This document shows, piece by piece, positions 61,194-64,000 of a stretch of DNA of 64,000 bases (positions are counted from its first letter, which is position 1; each line of letters opens with the position of its first letter). The DNA lies in NCBI GenBank assembly GCA_030247885.1, contig JAPDRO010000027.1, positions 1 to 64,000 on the forward strand, written 5' to 3'. This DNA comes from Taxawa tesnikishii (nom. ined.) (lineage: Eukaryota > Ascomycota > Dothideomycetes > Dothideales). The notes beneath the pieces are model-generated. The model made no database searches, was not told where the DNA came from, and saw only the letters and a list, made by a program, of their open reading frames with translations. The position numbers and the translations under genes were made by a program.

Positions 61194-62950
61194 TGGTATA
61201 TACAGGCTGTACGAGATGGAGAAGCAGATCACTGAAGTCGAGCGGAGAGAAGATCAGGAGACAGTAAGGGATGCTGCATAGTCATGTTTTGACAGGTAGG
61301 GAGTCGATTAGGCTGACTTACAGTAGTTATACTCACATAGGTGGTGGGCGAACCGGGCGGGATAAAGAGTAGGAGTATCCACTAGTAGGTACTTACAAGG
61401 CTGACCGGTGTTGCGCTGGATTCTGGCTGGCTACCCATGTGACTGATTTAGTCACTGATAGCCGTATCGGCCTTTCCATGTACCCCAGTAGTTACCAGAG
61501 TTCTCTAGCTTTTACAATCAACCTATCACACCCCGAAGCTCAGTTGCACGCCTTCACCGGTCAATAGGGTGGGGCAGCATTTGCCACCTTCTTCGAATTT
61601 TTGGTAGATAGACCTTCGCCATAAGAACGAGTCTATTGTCTGCAAGACTAGCCCATCGCGCCGCTGTTAAAGGCCTGACGAAACGATAACGCTTCGCCTG
61701 ATCATAACTACTACATCAAAAGCAAGTAACGGTAGTACTGCGTTCTTGTACACGTCGTCAATTTTGGAATCGTATTAGGATTGAAAGGTACATCTTACGG
61801 TAAAGAACTTGAACAACTGAGCACACATAGGAGTTCTATAGAAACGACTAGTAGACGTAACAGTTATCTACTTGGTCTCCTTAGTTGGAGTTTGAGGATT
61901 TCAGAAGCCTGCTCTGAGTGTTGAATACTTATTAGATGGAGTTTGGGGGTCCCAATTAGTTGTGGAGGATCCACACAGGTGGTTCTCTGATCGAGTTACT
62001 ACCTCAGAATATTTTAACATATGTCTTGTATGCTATCATATATCGTCGAAGCAGGTTCCTGGAACGATGCTATATAGTTTGCGTTATTTCAGTGTTTCGT
62101 TATAGTCTAGACTGGCTAGACTAGTTATTGAGCCGTTTGATTTGAGGGAGATCGTTTCCAACGTCAGCTGATGGTCATCTGACCGTGGTTGTCAACAATA
62201 CGAGATCAATTAGTAGAAGGTCATCATTGCAGTGCAGAGGCTGATTGTAAATGCTAAGCAATTTGGTTCAAAAAATGGACGTTCGCGGTTCGTTGCCAAT
62301 CGAATGAGGGTGTCCTGTTAGCATTATCAGTCAGGGCTGCCCATGGTGGAAAGGACGGAGCTGTTGAAGAAGAAGAAGAAGAGGAGGAGGGATAGGCGGT
62401 GGTGAACATACACAGGGAAACTAAGCTCGATGCGTTAGCGTGCTGACAGAACCTCACTGCGCTGAATTATACGATGATTGAAATATGAAGACCGGTTGGA
62501 TGTATAGGACAGTTGATGAGTATTATATATGGCAATGGTGAGTACTGCACGAGTGGTACTACGAGTTGCATGATTTGAGATTCCGAAAGGGATTGGTTAC
62601 CAAAAGGACGTAGCCGGTGGCAGCGTGAGTAGTAAATCTGCAGCGTGAACGATAATGACTGTCGGTCTGCTTTGACGACGACACACGCCAGAACTCTTTT
62701 GCCATGCGATGAATAGTTACGATCGTTAACGATATGTTGGAAATGCATTGCTGCAAACCATGCGACTAACGGACCGGTAGCAAGGAGAAGCTCTAGTGGG
62801 TGATTCTGAATCAACAAAAAGACTACACCTGCTTTTCCCTGCGCTTAACGCAGTCTCGCAACAAATGCACAACTCTATGGTATCATCTTCCCGTCTCAAC
62901 ATCAGCCCCGATCCCATCGTCCCGACCGATCCTATTCTTAGTTTCAATCT
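61194..62950. other. Intergenic region, no gene seen
   Basis: 1.76 kb of mixed composition, with a GAA/GAG triplet run at about 62,366-62,392. Open frames on either strand are short and without family pattern. It separates the HET relic from CSE1 and holds the CSE1 3' flank. Confidence 0.55.
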
Positions 62951-64000
62951 TTATGCTTGCATCACACTCTGCAACGCCGCCTTGGCCTCTGCACTCAGCC
63001 GCTCCTGCACAAACCTTCCTACCCTACCACCAGTCTTCCCGTCCGCTTCCCTGAGATAACTCCCGACCCAAGCACGTGCGTCCTGAACCTCGGGCCACGG
63101 ATCCTTGGACACCGGTCTACAAGTGTTCAGAGCAGTGAAACCCACGCCAAAGCCGACATCCTCAACGTCGCGGTCCTCAATCACCGCGTCATCCGCGGCG
63201 GGCGGCAAAGGTGGGTTGATGAGCAGCTTGAGCAGAGTTTCGCAGGTGAAGCCCCAACCTTCTTGCCGTAGCGGTCAACGAAGGCTTCGCTAGTCGCGAG
63301 CGTGTGCGTTAGGGAGATGACGGCGGTTTTGCGGTCGTAGGGGCGGGAGAGCTTTTGCGTGTCTGGGAGGATTATGCCTGTGTAAATGGGTGTGAAGACA
63401 CTGAGATGGAGTCAGTACCTGTAAGGAATGTGGATACGGTATGAGGCATATTGGGTGTGACTGGGTGACTTACTTGTTTTGAACTTGGTCGGCGACGCTG
63501 ATGAAGAAATCTGCGCCAAGGCCCTTCTCGTCTCTGGCAGAAACCATGTGGTAGAAGCGGACGAAGCGGAGAGCGAAGTTTTCCGTCTTGGAATTGGAAA
63601 GGCGGGTGAGCATGAGTTGGAGGATGGTAGTGAAGTAGGGTTGCAAAGCGGCGACTGGGAAGTTTGAAACAACCGTGTCAATGAGGTCGAATGCATAGCT
63701 TTCGTTCGCCTTGCCCGACACGAGCTTCTGGAAGATGACGAGGATTTGCTCGGTTTGTTGGTTGTTCTGAGCGATCTGGTTCGCAGCGCGCGGAATCATG
63801 GCGTTCAGCAAACGGACCAGAGCTGGAACGTTACCCCGAGTGTTGTACATGTCGAGATTGAGGATTGGTGGTAGAAGACCTTGGTACATGGTCGACAGCG
63901 TGCCAGATGGGTTGGCCTCCAGCAGAGCCGCAAAGAGCTGGAAGACGTATGGCTGAAATTCTTGCACATCGTTGGCCAGGGTCTCGGCAAAGGGCTCATA
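62951..64000 (-). CDS. CSE1: Exportin CSE1/CAS (importin-alpha re-exporter), C-terminal part, runs off the window
   Basis: A nuclear karyopherin that returns importin-alpha to the cytoplasm with RanGTP; essential in yeast. The window holds the C-terminal HEAT-repeat part: YVFQLFAALLEA, GNVPALVRLLNAMI, FALRFVRFYHMVSA, then after a 73-bp GT-AG intron (63,401-63,473) VFTPIYTGIILPDTQ, ending with QSVMQA and a TAA at 62,951-62,953. A single-base loss in the CCCC run at 63,252-63,255 separates the last two frames; the protein continues normally on both sides. As the gene should be essential, this break is best read as a sequence error. The 5' end lies beyond 64,000. Confidence 0.85.

Overview
The window is the left end of a chromosome from a filamentous ascomycete (Pezizomycotina; a Dothideomycete would fit, but I cannot prove the class). 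The evidence is AACCCT telomere repeats at base 1, a telomere-linked RecQ-like helicase, short GT-AG introns of about 48-140 bp, fungal gene families (Zn2Cys6 regulator, pisatin-demethylase-like P450, HET protein, EDE1, CSE1), and two large AT-rich blocks in which the dinucleotides CA and TG are almost absent while CG persists. That last pattern is the signature of saturated repeat-induced point mutation (RIP).

Layout. 1-1,400: telomere, (TCAC)n and a pyrimidine-rich subtelomere; the first 840 bases of the + strand contain only two G. 1,416-5,849 (-): telomere-linked helicase, read toward the telomere. 6,190-6,291: short repeats with a telomere-like hairpin. 6,300-19,760: RIP block 1, holding a Ty3/Gypsy relic, three related Fot1/pogo-like DNA transposons of about 1.85 kb flanked by TA, and a Ty1/Copia 3' end. 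19,801-28,099: a small accessory cluster of P450 (-), SnoaL/NTF2-fold protein (+), Zn2Cys6 regulator (+) and MFS transporter (+). 28,561-31,363 (-): persulfide dioxygenase and sulfide:quinone oxidoreductase, consecutive steps of mitochondrial sulfide oxidation. 32,323-42,417: a GFA-family protein, an extended SDR, a conserved probable mitochondrial protein and the endocytic scaffold EDE1. 42,740-58,250: RIP block 2, a nest of Copia inside Copia inside a pogo-like element, followed by another pogo-like copy. 58,250-61,193 (-): a degraded HET protein with an unusual zinc-finger plus repeated HET-like architecture. 62,951-64,000 (-): the C-terminal part of the exportin CSE1, which runs off the window.

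Two points shape how the annotation should be read. First, at least a dozen coding frames, including the essential gene CSE1 and the core gene EDE1, look broken by loss of exactly one base, mostly in C/G or A/T runs. I read these mainly as homopolymer errors in the assembly, so host genes with such breaks are called CDS. Second, the transposon nest can be resolved from repeat ends: the two full-length Copia copies have the same length (5,491 bp) and the same LTR length (167 bp), and the insertion order is readable from target duplications.
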